A stretch of DNA of 49,275 nt from Candidatus Woesearchaeota archaeon (GTDB lineage: Archaea; Nanobdellota; Nanobdellia; Woesearchaeales; GW2011-AR4), in the NCBI GenBank assembly GCA_018303505.1, contig JAGVYA010000021.1:1-49275 (forward strand), given 5' to 3'. Position 1 is the first letter of the stretch, and each line of letters starts with the position of its first letter. The position numbers and the translations under genes were made by a program. The notes beneath the pieces are model-generated. The model was given only the letters and a program-made list of their open reading frames with translations, was not told the origin of the DNA and searched no databases. Shown in pieces: positions 33,501 through 40,965 of the stretch.

Positions 33501-35698
33501 ATGATTTAGGACCTTCATTAGCAGTAGATGATCCAACAAATGGATTTAGTGGTCCTAATGAAATAGCTCTTAACTTGTCTGCAAAAGACGGCAATCAGAG
33601 AATTTCATTCTTTGGATACTATTTGGACGACAGACCGATACTAAGATTGAACTTAACAGGAAGCTATGCAGGTGCAGCAGCAAATATCTCTTTATCTAAT
33701 TATACTAACTTTACGCCCGGTACACATAGCATTAAGTTTACAGTTAACGATACTTTAGGCAATTCAAGAAACAGCAGTACCATCACGTTTACTGCAACTG
33801 GACCGATAATATCAGGTGAAATAGGTAATAGTACAAGCGGATACCTAACCAATTTAATGGGTTATCCAGCCAATGTAACTGTTAAATTAAAAACCTCAGA
33901 TGGCAGCTATCAGCAAGTCGATGCAAATGCCACAGACGTAAGCAGCACATTTGAGCTATTACTATACTTAAATGAGACGAGCGCTGACAATCAAATAAAT
34001 GTAACAATAACAGAAATAAATGGCTCTGGAGCTAATTGGGATAAGATAAACTTCTCTGTCTTAATAAATGAATCTAAAGTGCAACTGGATATACAAAATA
34101 ATTGGAGCAATGCTATAAGGCATCTGGTATACTTCAACAGCAGCATTGATGAGTTTTTATCAAACGCTAATGATTACTATGGAATTGTTGTATTGCCAAT
34201 GAATGTAAGCGGTGGCTTGGAGATATGGTGGATAGGCAATGAATCTAATTTAAGCAGAACTAATGTAAGTGCGTGCACTGGCGGCTTTAGCGCAACAACA
34301 ACAACGCCATGCTTTAATTTTACTTCTGGCGGAAAAACAATTGTACAAGTACCTCACTTTAGTATAGTTGTAGTTTCTAACAATTCAAATGCTCCAACAA
34401 TTAATGTAACAACTCCAGATTCAGCAGCAAATCAAAGCATAAGCATGTTTGTGCCTAATATAACAGTTTCGAATGATGCAGTATTGTGCGAATATTCTGT
34501 TAATGGGACAGTGCCAAAAGTAACAATGACAAAGAGCGGAAATATATGTCTTGGCCAAACTGAAAGGTTTAAAAATCTCAATGCGTTAGATGGAAACTAT
34601 AACTTTACATTTAATGTTACCGACTCCTCAAGTAATGTAAACACTTACATATTGAAATTTAATGTTACAGATGGCACAGCGCCAAACACGCCAAACAGCA
34701 CAAGAATATCGGTCAGTGAGAGCAGCACTTCTGCAACAGTAACCATAAGCGGAATGAATGAAAGCGTTAATGCGTCTATAACTGCCTTTTCCGGATCATC
34801 AAATGCAACTAGCACAATTGCAACCCCGCAGCCAGACTTTAACACCACTCAGGCAGTTTTATTCCCCACTTTGACCGCAAGCACAACTTACCATATGAAT
34901 ATTACTATATGCGACTTTGCAGGAAACTGTGCAACAAATAGCACCAATTTGGCCTTCACAACAAGCGCAGCAGCAGCTACTACAACTACAACAACCACAA
35001 CAACAAGTGCAGCAGGTGGTGGCGGAGCAGCACCAACAAGCAATGTAGAAGCATCAGCAGCAAGACAATGGGACAGCATAGCAGCAGGCTCAAGTGGCGT
35101 ATTAGCCATAAATAACGAGAAGATAGCTGTAACAGGAGTCATAATTGATGTGCAGAATACAGTTGCAAATCCTTCAATAACTGTTGAAAGCCTAACCTCA
35201 AACCCATTATCAACTGCAGCAACAGCAGCAAAAGTGTACCAATACTTGCAATTAAGAAAAAGCAATATCGCTGATTCAGACGCATCAAAGATTACAATCA
35301 ACTTTAGAGTGCCAAAATCATGGCTGACAAGCAACAATGTTGCAGAAGACAACATTGTGCTGTACAGATACAGCGATAATAAATGGAATTCATTGCCAAC
35401 AACAAAGACAGGAGCAGATGCAAATAATGCATTATACCAATCAATAACACCTGGATTTAGCACTTTCGCTATAGGGACAACAGAGGCTGCTCCAGCTGCA
35501 CCAATCCCAGAGGCGCCGCCAGAAGAAGTGCCAGCAGAGGTGCCAGCAGAAGTTCCAGTAGCTCCAACAGAGGTACCAGCAGCACCAGAAGTCAAGAAGC
35601 CAGCACTAAGCAGAACAGCAATCGCATGGATTGTTGTTGTAATAATTGTAATTGTAGCAGCAGTTGGCTATTACATGTGGCAGAAGAGGAAAGAATAA
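30521..35698 (+). CDS. giant S-layer-like surface protein with PGF-pre-PGF domain
   Basis: The start is taken as the ATG at 30521, five bases after AGAGGAG; GTG 30515 and ATG 30518 are in frame. The protein of about 1,725 residues has a signal/anchor segment near residues 20-40. A long series of Ig-like beta domains follows, with repeated VNDTLGN, DNxxP and FTVxD segments, then a Thr-run linker (about residue 1490). Next is a PGF-pre-PGF domain with WLTSNNVAEDNIVLYRYSD and ITPGFSTFAIG, a Pro/Glu/Ala-rich stalk and a C-terminal membrane span before KRKE. N-x-S/T sequons are extremely dense, fitting the AglB pathway in this window. It is probably the major cell-surface or adhesion protein. Confidence 0.85.
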   Translation: MKKEGLSDFFNSQNGKVNIVLLFSIVLVFVLSVYFVEALTITINAPGNLSYVGGNNTRNVNFTFTPVWSGPDENATYNCSLYTNSSGIWDSVRNFTPKSAGTNISNNTLSWVNFTFNSEGNFTFNIGCYATNYTSSAALNFSGLGNGNGNRTFFIDTLAPTITLDTPKGGVLADVTAYNITSYETATFYVNVSDNSTQFVWMVLNTNATVTPLAPNPGLNESVNRTMTGNGTGISALDTRQYFFNLSGIMNFNSTFTSPGPHGVSFCANDTLGRLTCTNKSDYIIKGMNVTQMENMFAGMQQGITGFAFGGLNITLGNGTEIPESTFMNPIDGVVVGGLTHKNFTFIFNFSNKAIIHIVAGTIDEDQFANASNSRVNSTPTTEVRQQLGRYTPNMAWADIASFIPNEVRYEYGIIQIGGTTYSKKMYCNGTSMSAPQCHTISQCNATVFGILNHSIVIPPNDGCWLESGVINTQSLSSGYTYIFVDKFSGAVGGEDRGPPNATFISPAASEANHRLNRSTTVTQLINFTVDDTDSTGLNLSANSSINVTITLGGSQVALFSYLNNASTNLTCTSADTVSPQNTTRITCNVTYGFNSNGTYLINVTGRDASNNSNAMNTSSNYVYFTVDQIPPIFIYYNFTNSSNFNTTGTDATASFELGTTAGTSRAQGDANTGRIFAVANWTDNLTDARYGMLQFYNTSKAAGQEWRTLNTTAVNGSGLQFRSGGWTNFSFPIPKGHNNFEGKNVSFRIIANDTLGNVNNSDLVKNFTIQINDTTVPATTINGTISTNNTNTTNTRPLVSWFINDNNKLTSINVSVDDTVAPGTGVESNCQKYAFFDTTAGANNVEKFRNSSFQILDDSACTLANGTHFIRIIAIDSWSNSETVFHNFTVQSGSTPELTLTVLQNGLSAINQSNVTPYTGMNFSATVGATGTLKNMSFTSSCNSTVQTFTNNTMIWPFNYSDCKRREANQTVTVTVFDAAGNFITNTTQFLVDDLGPSLAVDDPTNGFSGPNEIALNLSAKDGNQRISFFGYYLDDRPILRLNLTGSYAGAAANISLSNYTNFTPGTHSIKFTVNDTLGNSRNSSTITFTATGPIISGEIGNSTSGYLTNLMGYPANVTVKLKTSDGSYQQVDANATDVSSTFELLLYLNETSADNQINVTITEINGSGANWDKINFSVLINESKVQLDIQNNWSNAIRHLVYFNSSIDEFLSNANDYYGIVVLPMNVSGGLEIWWIGNESNLSRTNVSACTGGFSATTTTPCFNFTSGGKTIVQVPHFSIVVVSNNSNAPTINVTTPDSAANQSISMFVPNITVSNDAVLCEYSVNGTVPKVTMTKSGNICLGQTERFKNLNALDGNYNFTFNVTDSSSNVNTYILKFNVTDGTAPNTPNSTRISVSESSTSATVTISGMNESVNASITAFSGSSNATSTIATPQPDFNTTQAVLFPTLTASTTYHMNITICDFAGNCATNSTNLAFTTSAAAATTTTTTTTTSAAGGGGAAPTSNVEASAARQWDSIAAGSSGVLAINNEKIAVTGVIIDVQNTVANPSITVESLTSNPLSTAATAAKVYQYLQLRKSNIADSDASKITINFRVPKSWLTSNNVAEDNIVLYRYSDNKWNSLPTTKTGADANNALYQSITPGFSTFAIGTTEAAPAAPIPEAPPEEVPAEVPAEVPVAPTEVPAAPEVKKPALSRTAIAWIVVVIIVIVAAVGYYMWQKRKE

Positions 35699-35737
35699 GA
35701 TTTTCTTTTAGATTTTTATTTAATTTTATTAACTTAA

Positions 35738-35912
35738 ATGACAAGATTAGGCGCCCTCATACTTAAGTTGCACGATAAAGCCAATCATTAAGTGCTACTG
35801 TCATAGCGGGTTACCTTCAACACTATTACTTCCAAAGGTCGCTCGTGGATTGTTGAATTTTTATTTTATATTTTTCAATGAATTATTTTTATTGAGTTAA
35901 TGTTTTGAAGGT
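35738..35912. ncRNA. candidate structured non-coding RNA
   Basis: This gene-free stretch is locally richer in G and C than its AT-rich flanks. It contains ATGACA (35738-35743) pairing TGTCAT (35799-35804), inside which ACTTAA (35761) pairs TTAAGT (35788). It also contains ACCTTCAA (35813-35820) pairing TTGAAGGT (35905-35912), and a competing TTCAACA/TGTTGAA pair. It lies between the convergent giant protein and pilin genes. Strand and function are unknown, and it matches no RNA family I recognise. Confidence 0.35.
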
Positions 35913-35976
35913 CGTTGTAGGTTTGTTTAATATTGGTTGGTAAATTACAATAAAAAACAAAAAAGAAATAATATAT

Positions 35977-36435
35977 TTACTCCATCCTTGATGTTATTTG
36001 TCCAATATTGTTATGGCTTAAGCCTGTTTCTGTTATGGTGTAAGAAATATTCAACTGTTGATTATATTTTGAACCGGGTAATGCTGCAGCACAAGTAATT
36101 GTTCCTTGAGTTGTTGTGGTCTTTTCTCCATTTGCAAGGTTAAAGCTTGCGCTCTCACCGCAACCACCAGCTTTAATAGTGACTGATGACATGTCATAGC
36201 CTAAAGAGTTTTGTATTATAACTTGGACTCGTCCTACACCACCTGCTCCACCATTATCTACTCTATGATCTAAACAAGCAATTCCCGATTGCAAACTGCA
36301 CTTAGCTGGCAAAAACTTATCCGGGCTTAAAACTCCAAAATAAGCCAAGGCCCCTACAGCAACTAAAACAACAAGTATTGCCCACCCATAAGTCATTAAG
36401 AATTCCAATGCCGCTTGTGACTTTCTGTTAACCAT
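35977..36435 (-). CDS. type IV pilin-like protein with class III signal peptide
   Basis: The start is placed at the ATG at 36435, which gives good spacing to GAGGTGA; GTG 36444 is inside that site. The 152-residue protein begins MVNRKSQAALEFLMTYGWAI, where the archaeal prepilin peptidase would cut before Q and the following 25-residue hydrophobic helix packs into the pilus core. The remainder is a beta-rich head with three or four cysteines (CSLQSGIAC, GGCGES, TITC) that may form disulfides. It is a paralogue of the next gene upstream and the last gene of the pilus cluster. Confidence 0.85.
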   Translation of the reverse strand: MVNRKSQAALEFLMTYGWAILVVLVAVGALAYFGVLSPDKFLPAKCSLQSGIACLDHRVDNGGAGGVGRVQVIIQNSLGYDMSSVTIKAGGCGESASFNLANGEKTTTTQGTITCAAALPGSKYNQQLNISYTITETGLSHNNIGQITSRME

Positions 36436-36456
36436 CATTTTCACCTCATCATATGA

Positions 36457-36921
36457 TTATTCAACTTTTGAGTTTAAATTGCCATACATTGTTTTTGTAA
36501 GTTGTGTATTTTTTTCAGTATAGCCTATTACTATTTCCCCTTTATATCTGTCTTTTACAGCGCCATTGCTGCAAGTGCCCCCTATTAAGAAATTACTAGA
36601 AGGTCCGCCGCCAACCAATTCAGTGTTTAATGATGTACTACTGCAACTGCCCACTGTAATGCTGTTGACGGTTACGGTTCTGCCTTCAACAGTATTGGAA
36701 ATAATTAAAGTGATTTTGCTAGTTTCTACTTTATGGCCCTCGCAAAGAAAGCCTGGTTCCAAAATGCATTTTTCTGGAAGAAACTTTGCAGGGCTTAAAA
36801 CCCCAAAATAAGCAAGAGCTGCAATTGCAGCAAGAACAACAAGGATAGCCCATCCATAAGTCATCAAGAATTCCATTGCGGCTTGAGACTTTTTGTTATT
36901 AAGCTTAGTAGAAATTCTCAT
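36457..36921 (-). CDS. type IV pilin-like protein with class III signal peptide
   Basis: The start is placed at the ATG at 36921, six bases after GAGGTG. The 154-residue protein begins MRISTKLNNKKSQAAMEFLM, with the same QAAxEFLMTYGWAILVVL pilin core and GVLSPxKFLPxKC continuation as its neighbour. The head carries CILEPGFLCEGH and later cysteines. The two pilins are about 60-70% identical over the N-terminal 60 residues and diverge in the head, which suggests duplication and specialisation. It is followed at 21 bases by the second pilin. Confidence 0.85.
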   Translation of the reverse strand: MRISTKLNNKKSQAAMEFLMTYGWAILVVLAAIAALAYFGVLSPAKFLPEKCILEPGFLCEGHKVETSKITLIISNTVEGRTVTVNSITVGSCSSTSLNTELVGGGPSSNFLIGGTCSNGAVKDRYKGEIVIGYTEKNTQLTKTMYGNLNSKVE

Positions 36922-36983
36922 CAAATACACCTCATTTTTAAAGCCATTTTTTATTTTAAATACAAATTGAATAACTAATATTT

Positions 36984-37045
36984 AAATCTGTCGAAATGCT
37001 TTAGGGCATTTCGGAGATTTAAATTCCGAAAATTTCTAATTTTCG
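36984..37045. repeat. two-hairpin intergenic element related to the dispersed repeat
   Basis: CGAAATGC (36992-36999) pairs GCATTTCG (37006-37013), extended by AAATCT/AGATTT. A second hairpin is CGAAAATT-TCT-AATTTTCG (37027-37045). The second has the same CGAAAATN-triloop-NATTTTCG form as the hairpins in the 14464 and 47718 elements. It lies between the T2SF gene and the pilins. Confidence 0.65.
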
Positions 37046-37080
37046 TTATTTAAATATTTCTAAGTTTAGCTTTTTATTCA

Positions 37081-38181
37081 TTAAATAAAAAAACCGAGCA
37101 ATTTGCTTGCTATTCCTTGAGCTATAAAATATAAAGTTAATGAAACAAAAATAAATATGGGTATATATTTCACCCCTGACTTTATGTTGCCCCTTTTAAT
37201 GGTTGAAATCATCATTGCAGAGAAGAGTGAAGTAAGAATTAGGGATACAATTGCAAAAATCCTGAAGTCAGATTCTGTCACCCCGGTTCCGGAGAAGCTT
37301 AGGGAAAGCCCAACCCCTCCTGCCACATTTGACGATGAGCCAAGCGCAGAGCCAAGATTCTTCACAACCTCTATTAGCACCTGGGACAATGCAAACAGGA
37401 ACGGAGCAGCAACAACAGTTGCAAATGTTATGAATATCACATAAGTTGTTACATTTGCCGACATCTCCTTAAGCATGGCTTTTTGCTCCTGTATATTCGT
37501 TGCAATCCTGTTCAGCAAATCCCCTATTTTGCCTCCTGCTTCCACGCCCTCATTGAGCATGCTTATTGACCTTTTTAAAATAACTGAGTCGTATCTTGCT
37601 GCAAACCTCTCCAACGCTGTCTTTAAGTCAGTTCCGCTCATGGTTTCTTTGGCAACCATCTCAACCTCTTTTGCCAGCACGCCAAATCTTGGCCTAATGG
37701 CATACCACAAAGCCCTGTCAATTGTCATGCCTGCGTTTATGTTAGATGCTGTCAGCTGCAAAAAATCCGGCAAGACATCTTCTATGTCAACCTTTCTCCT
37801 GAAAATCTTTAAATCAACAGCTACGTAGAACATAATCCATAAGGCAAATATCAAAATGACAAAAATAAAAACCCAAAGTACAATCATTGATGCAACAACA
37901 GTGCCCCATGTAATGCCATACGTTACAGAGAAATAATAAATAAGATAGATTGATATTGCAAGATTTATCAGAACAGCTATGTTAAAAAAGGTTTTGGACA
38001 GTCTTTGAGGGCTTATATCAACGCCAGCCCTTTCAAGATAGTCTTTTATTCTTTGCTTCCTCTCCTGCTTTACTATGCTTTTTTGCTGGGCTTTCTTAAA
38101 CTTTCTTTTGAAAAACTCAATTCTTCTTTCTGGCTGGACTATGCCAGTCTTTTTTTTAAAAAGATTTTTTATATTGAACAT
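37081..38181 (-). CDS. T2SF/TadC-like pilus assembly membrane protein
   Basis: About 366 residues from the ATG at 38181; a TTG at 38223 is inside the previous gene. A basic N-terminal region is followed by two spans (about 70-125), a cytoplasmic T2SF domain (EDVLPDFLQLTASNINAGM to NEGVEAGGKIGDLLNRIATN) and three C-terminal spans. T2SF proteins form the membrane platform on which the secretion ATPase acts. The gene follows a second, shorter T2SF gene, so the platform may be a heterodimer as in Tad-type systems. Confidence 0.83.
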   Translation of the reverse strand: MFNIKNLFKKKTGIVQPERRIEFFKRKFKKAQQKSIVKQERKQRIKDYLERAGVDISPQRLSKTFFNIAVLINLAISIYLIYYFSVTYGITWGTVVASMIVLWVFIFVILIFALWIMFYVAVDLKIFRRKVDIEDVLPDFLQLTASNINAGMTIDRALWYAIRPRFGVLAKEVEMVAKETMSGTDLKTALERFAARYDSVILKRSISMLNEGVEAGGKIGDLLNRIATNIQEQKAMLKEMSANVTTYVIFITFATVVAAPFLFALSQVLIEVVKNLGSALGSSSNVAGGVGLSLSFSGTGVTESDFRIFAIVSLILTSLFSAMMISTIKRGNIKSGVKYIPIFIFVSLTLYFIAQGIASKLLGFFI

Positions 38182-38212
38182 GGTATCTGAATATGGGTGT
38201 CTCACAAGCAAA

Positions 38213-39049
38213 TCAAAACTCAATTGCCGGCCTGGAGAACTTCACCATTGCTATGAACATGAACTGCACAAATCCAAGGAAGCCTGCAAGCGCAAGCAGA
38301 ATTGTCAGGCTAAGCTCAAATTGTATGAAGGAAGATAATATAATAAGCATTGTTATTCCCAATGACGGCAGAATCACAGCAACTATCATGTAAAACATTG
38401 CCAATGGGTTCAGTTTTTTCCCGTATTTATTGACCTCAGTCATCTGGTCCTTTGTTACCTGGTCCATGACAGAATAAAGGGATTTTGCCACATCAGAGCC
38501 TGTCCTTATGGAGTTTATTATCTGCCACAGCACTTTTCTGAAATCGTTTGAGGGAATGAACTCAACTGCCTCGTTCAGGGCATCTTCCATGCTCGTACCT
38601 AAATCAACCTTGTCTGTTATTTCCTTGAAGTACCTTCCTATGACTTCATAATTTTTTGATACATTGAGCATTGCATTATACAGAGGAACGCCAGATTCAA
38701 GCTCTATTATAATGAATCTTCCTGCAAAAACAATTTCCTTGCTGATTTCTTTTTCTTTTTTTGATATTTTGACGTCAGGCAGCCTTATCATGTAAAAAAA
38801 CATAACAAAAAATATTATTGGAACAGCAAGAAACAACACGCCCTTGAGAACATTTAATTTAGCAAGCACAAGGAACAATGCAACAACTAATCCAGTTGTC
38901 ATGTAAAATGCAGAAACAAATGTTTTTTTGATAAAATCCTCTGGTTTGTCCTCCATGCCCGCTTGCTTTAACTTTGCCTTAAGCGTTGGAAAGAATTTTG
39001 AAATCCTCTGGAACAATGTGTTTAAATTGCCTGCTTTTATTTTAATCAC
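38213..39049 (-). CDS. T2SF/TadB-like pilus assembly membrane protein
   Basis: This 278-residue T2SF protein has two membrane spans (about 45-90), a cytoplasmic domain (EIVFAGRFIIIELESGVPLY to ADVAKSLYSVMDQVTKDQM-like heptads) and two C-terminal spans. The start is uncertain, because the GTG at 39049 is embedded in GAGGTGATT, which looks like a ribosome-binding site. It is the partner of the 366-residue T2SF protein immediately downstream. It is separated from the ATPase gene by the palindromic element at 39060-39206. Confidence 0.8.
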   Translation of the reverse strand: MIKIKAGNLNTLFQRISKFFPTLKAKLKQAGMEDKPEDFIKKTFVSAFYMTTGLVVALFLVLAKLNVLKGVLFLAVPIIFFVMFFYMIRLPDVKISKKEKEISKEIVFAGRFIIIELESGVPLYNAMLNVSKNYEVIGRYFKEITDKVDLGTSMEDALNEAVEFIPSNDFRKVLWQIINSIRTGSDVAKSLYSVMDQVTKDQMTEVNKYGKKLNPLAMFYMIVAVILPSLGITMLIILSSFIQFELSLTILLALAGFLGFVQFMFIAMVKFSRPAIEF

Positions 39050-39059
39050 CTCAACTGCA

Positions 39060-39206
39060 GTGGAATGCGAGTGAGCTTCGTTCAGTCGAATGCGAGAGCT
39101 CGTGTGACATGCGAAAGCTCGCTTTCGCTCGCTTAACTCAACGCTCGCTCAGCTACCCGAAACTCGCTCACAACTCAATCAGTTGACACTTTGGGCGACA
39201 TTCCAC
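39060..39206. repeat. multi-arm palindromic element between ATPase and T2SF genes
   Basis: The outer stem GTGGAATG (39060-39067) pairs CATTCCAC (39199-39206). Inside are GCGAAAG-CTCG-CTTTCGC (39111-39128), CAACT-CAATC-AGTTG (39170-39184) and two copies of AATGCGAG (39064, 39089), plus AACTCGCTCACAACT at 39161. The AATGCGAGTGAGC and ACTCGCTCACAACT parts match the repeats at 25998 and 47641. No gene is present between 39050 and 39267. Confidence 0.75.
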
Positions 39207-39267
39207 CTTCGGTGAAGTCCCCGTCAACATAATTATTGTTTTTATTAAACTTAACAAATATGATTTT

Positions 39268-40920
39268 TTAATCGTCCAAAAGCTTGTTTTTTCTTACAGA
39301 AGACATCAAATTGTCCGTGTTTGTGTAGTATTCTGCCATGACCCTTCCAACAGTGTCTACTGTGTTAATATTACTCTTTACAAGCCACTTCAACACAGCT
39401 TCTTTTTCATTTAGAGATTTGCTTATCTCGCTTCTGGTAAATCCTGTAAATAATTCTATAGTGCTCATTAACGCTTTTGAGTTTGCAACCTTTTTCAATA
39501 CACCCTTTCTTATGTCCAATTGTATAAGCACATTTGCCTCAGAATCTGGAAGTATTTCAGCAATCTGGAATGTTTTTCTCACACCAGTTCTTCTGTTTCT
39601 GTACTGGACAACTATCATTGATATTGCTGGAAGCATTGTCTTTGGGATTTCAATAGGAGGATTAGTAAGCCTTGTTATTGTTTCTCTGGTGTCATTTGCA
39701 TGCACGGTTGCATAAACAGAATGACCTGTGTGAATTGCCTCGAAAAGCACCTCTGCTTCCCTTTTTCTTCTTATTTCTCCTACAATAATCCTGTCAGGCC
39801 TCATTCTTAATGAGTTGACAAGCAAGTCAAGCATTGAAACTTCACCCTTGCCTTCTGGATTTGGCAGCCTTGTTACCATAGGAATCCAATGCAAAAATTT
39901 TGGCAATTGAATCTCGCGAGTGTCTTCTATGCTTATAATTCTCTGGTTAGGCGGAAAGAAATTTGCAACTACATTAAGCATTGATGTTTTTCCAGTTGCA
40001 GTGCCGCCGGAAATTAAGGTTGACAGCTCGTATTGGACTCCAAGCCATATTAATGCAGCTGCTTCTGTTGAAATTGTGTTGTCTTTTATGAAGTCTGTTA
40101 TAGTCCATGGCTTTGCTGCAAACTTTCTCAATGTGATGGTGTTGCCTTTAACAGAAATAGGCTCAAGAGTTGCATTTACCCTGTCTCCTCCTCTGAGATG
40201 AGCGTCCATTAATGGCTCAAGTATTGTCAGTTGCCTTCCAACCCTTCTTCCAATCATTGCAGCATAATGCCTTATCTGGTCTTCGCTTGCAAGCATTATA
40301 GTTGTCTTCAGCCAGCCAAATTTGACATGGTAAACCCACACAGGCTCCTCAGCGTCGTTAATTGCTATTTCCTCAAGATTTATGTCATCCATTAAAATTT
40401 CAATGCTTCCTAAGCCAAGGCTTCTTTGTACGAGATAAGATTTTAGGAAATTTGCTGTTGTTTCATTGGCATCTGGGAAATGCTTATTAACCAATGTTGT
40501 TATTGCGTCCATAAATCTCTGCTCAATAATTCCAGTGTCTTTTGTTGTGAGAATATCAACCATGCCCAAGCTTACTTGGGATGTTAACTCTTCTCTTATC
40601 TTTTCAAGAATTATTTCTGTGTTCTTGCTTATGCTTGAGATTGAAACTTCGTATATGGGCACAAATTCGCCCTTTTTTTTGTATATATTAATTGTAATTG
40701 GTATATTGTCAGAAACAAAGTTGTATGCTGCAAGAGGCTTTATGCCCTCTTTTTTAAGAGAAGTTAGCTCTATTTTTTCCTCTTTCTTTTTGCTTTCTTT
40801 TATAGCAATCGGAGGCAACCCAGTAACTTTCACTTCTCCCTTTAAACCCTCTTCTTTAAGAGAAGTAATATTCTCTAGCGCATTTTTCTCACGTTTCTTT
40901 AGACTAAATCGTTTCAGCAA
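39268..40920 (-). CDS. FlaI/PilT-type secretion ATPase
   Basis: The start is taken as the TTG at 40920, six bases after GAGGTG; the longer TTG at 40944 lies upstream of that site. The protein of about 550 residues has an N-terminal domain, then the ATPase core with ISGGTATGKTSML (Walker A, about residue 320), SIEDTREIQLP, RMRPDRIIVGEIR (Walker B) and GHSVYATVHANDT (His box). These motors drive pilus assembly from the cytoplasm. It precedes both T2SF genes and the two pilins, making a minimal pilus locus. No prepilin peptidase is in view. Confidence 0.92.
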   Translation of the reverse strand: MLKRFSLKKREKNALENITSLKEEGLKGEVKVTGLPPIAIKESKKKEEKIELTSLKKEGIKPLAAYNFVSDNIPITINIYKKKGEFVPIYEVSISSISKNTEIILEKIREELTSQVSLGMVDILTTKDTGIIEQRFMDAITTLVNKHFPDANETTANFLKSYLVQRSLGLGSIEILMDDINLEEIAINDAEEPVWVYHVKFGWLKTTIMLASEDQIRHYAAMIGRRVGRQLTILEPLMDAHLRGGDRVNATLEPISVKGNTITLRKFAAKPWTITDFIKDNTISTEAAALIWLGVQYELSTLISGGTATGKTSMLNVVANFFPPNQRIISIEDTREIQLPKFLHWIPMVTRLPNPEGKGEVSMLDLLVNSLRMRPDRIIVGEIRRKREAEVLFEAIHTGHSVYATVHANDTRETITRLTNPPIEIPKTMLPAISMIVVQYRNRRTGVRKTFQIAEILPDSEANVLIQLDIRKGVLKKVANSKALMSTIELFTGFTRSEISKSLNEKEAVLKWLVKSNINTVDTVGRVMAEYYTNTDNLMSSVRKNKLLDD

Positions 40921-40965
40921 AATATACACCTCTTTTTTAATCAAACAATGCGAATATTAAATTTT

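Noticed and set aside
34888-35595. 235-codon minus-strand frame inside the giant surface protein
   Set aside because: It is Val/Ala/Thr-rich by complement of the repetitive Thr and Ala codons; the plus-strand protein has clear domains.
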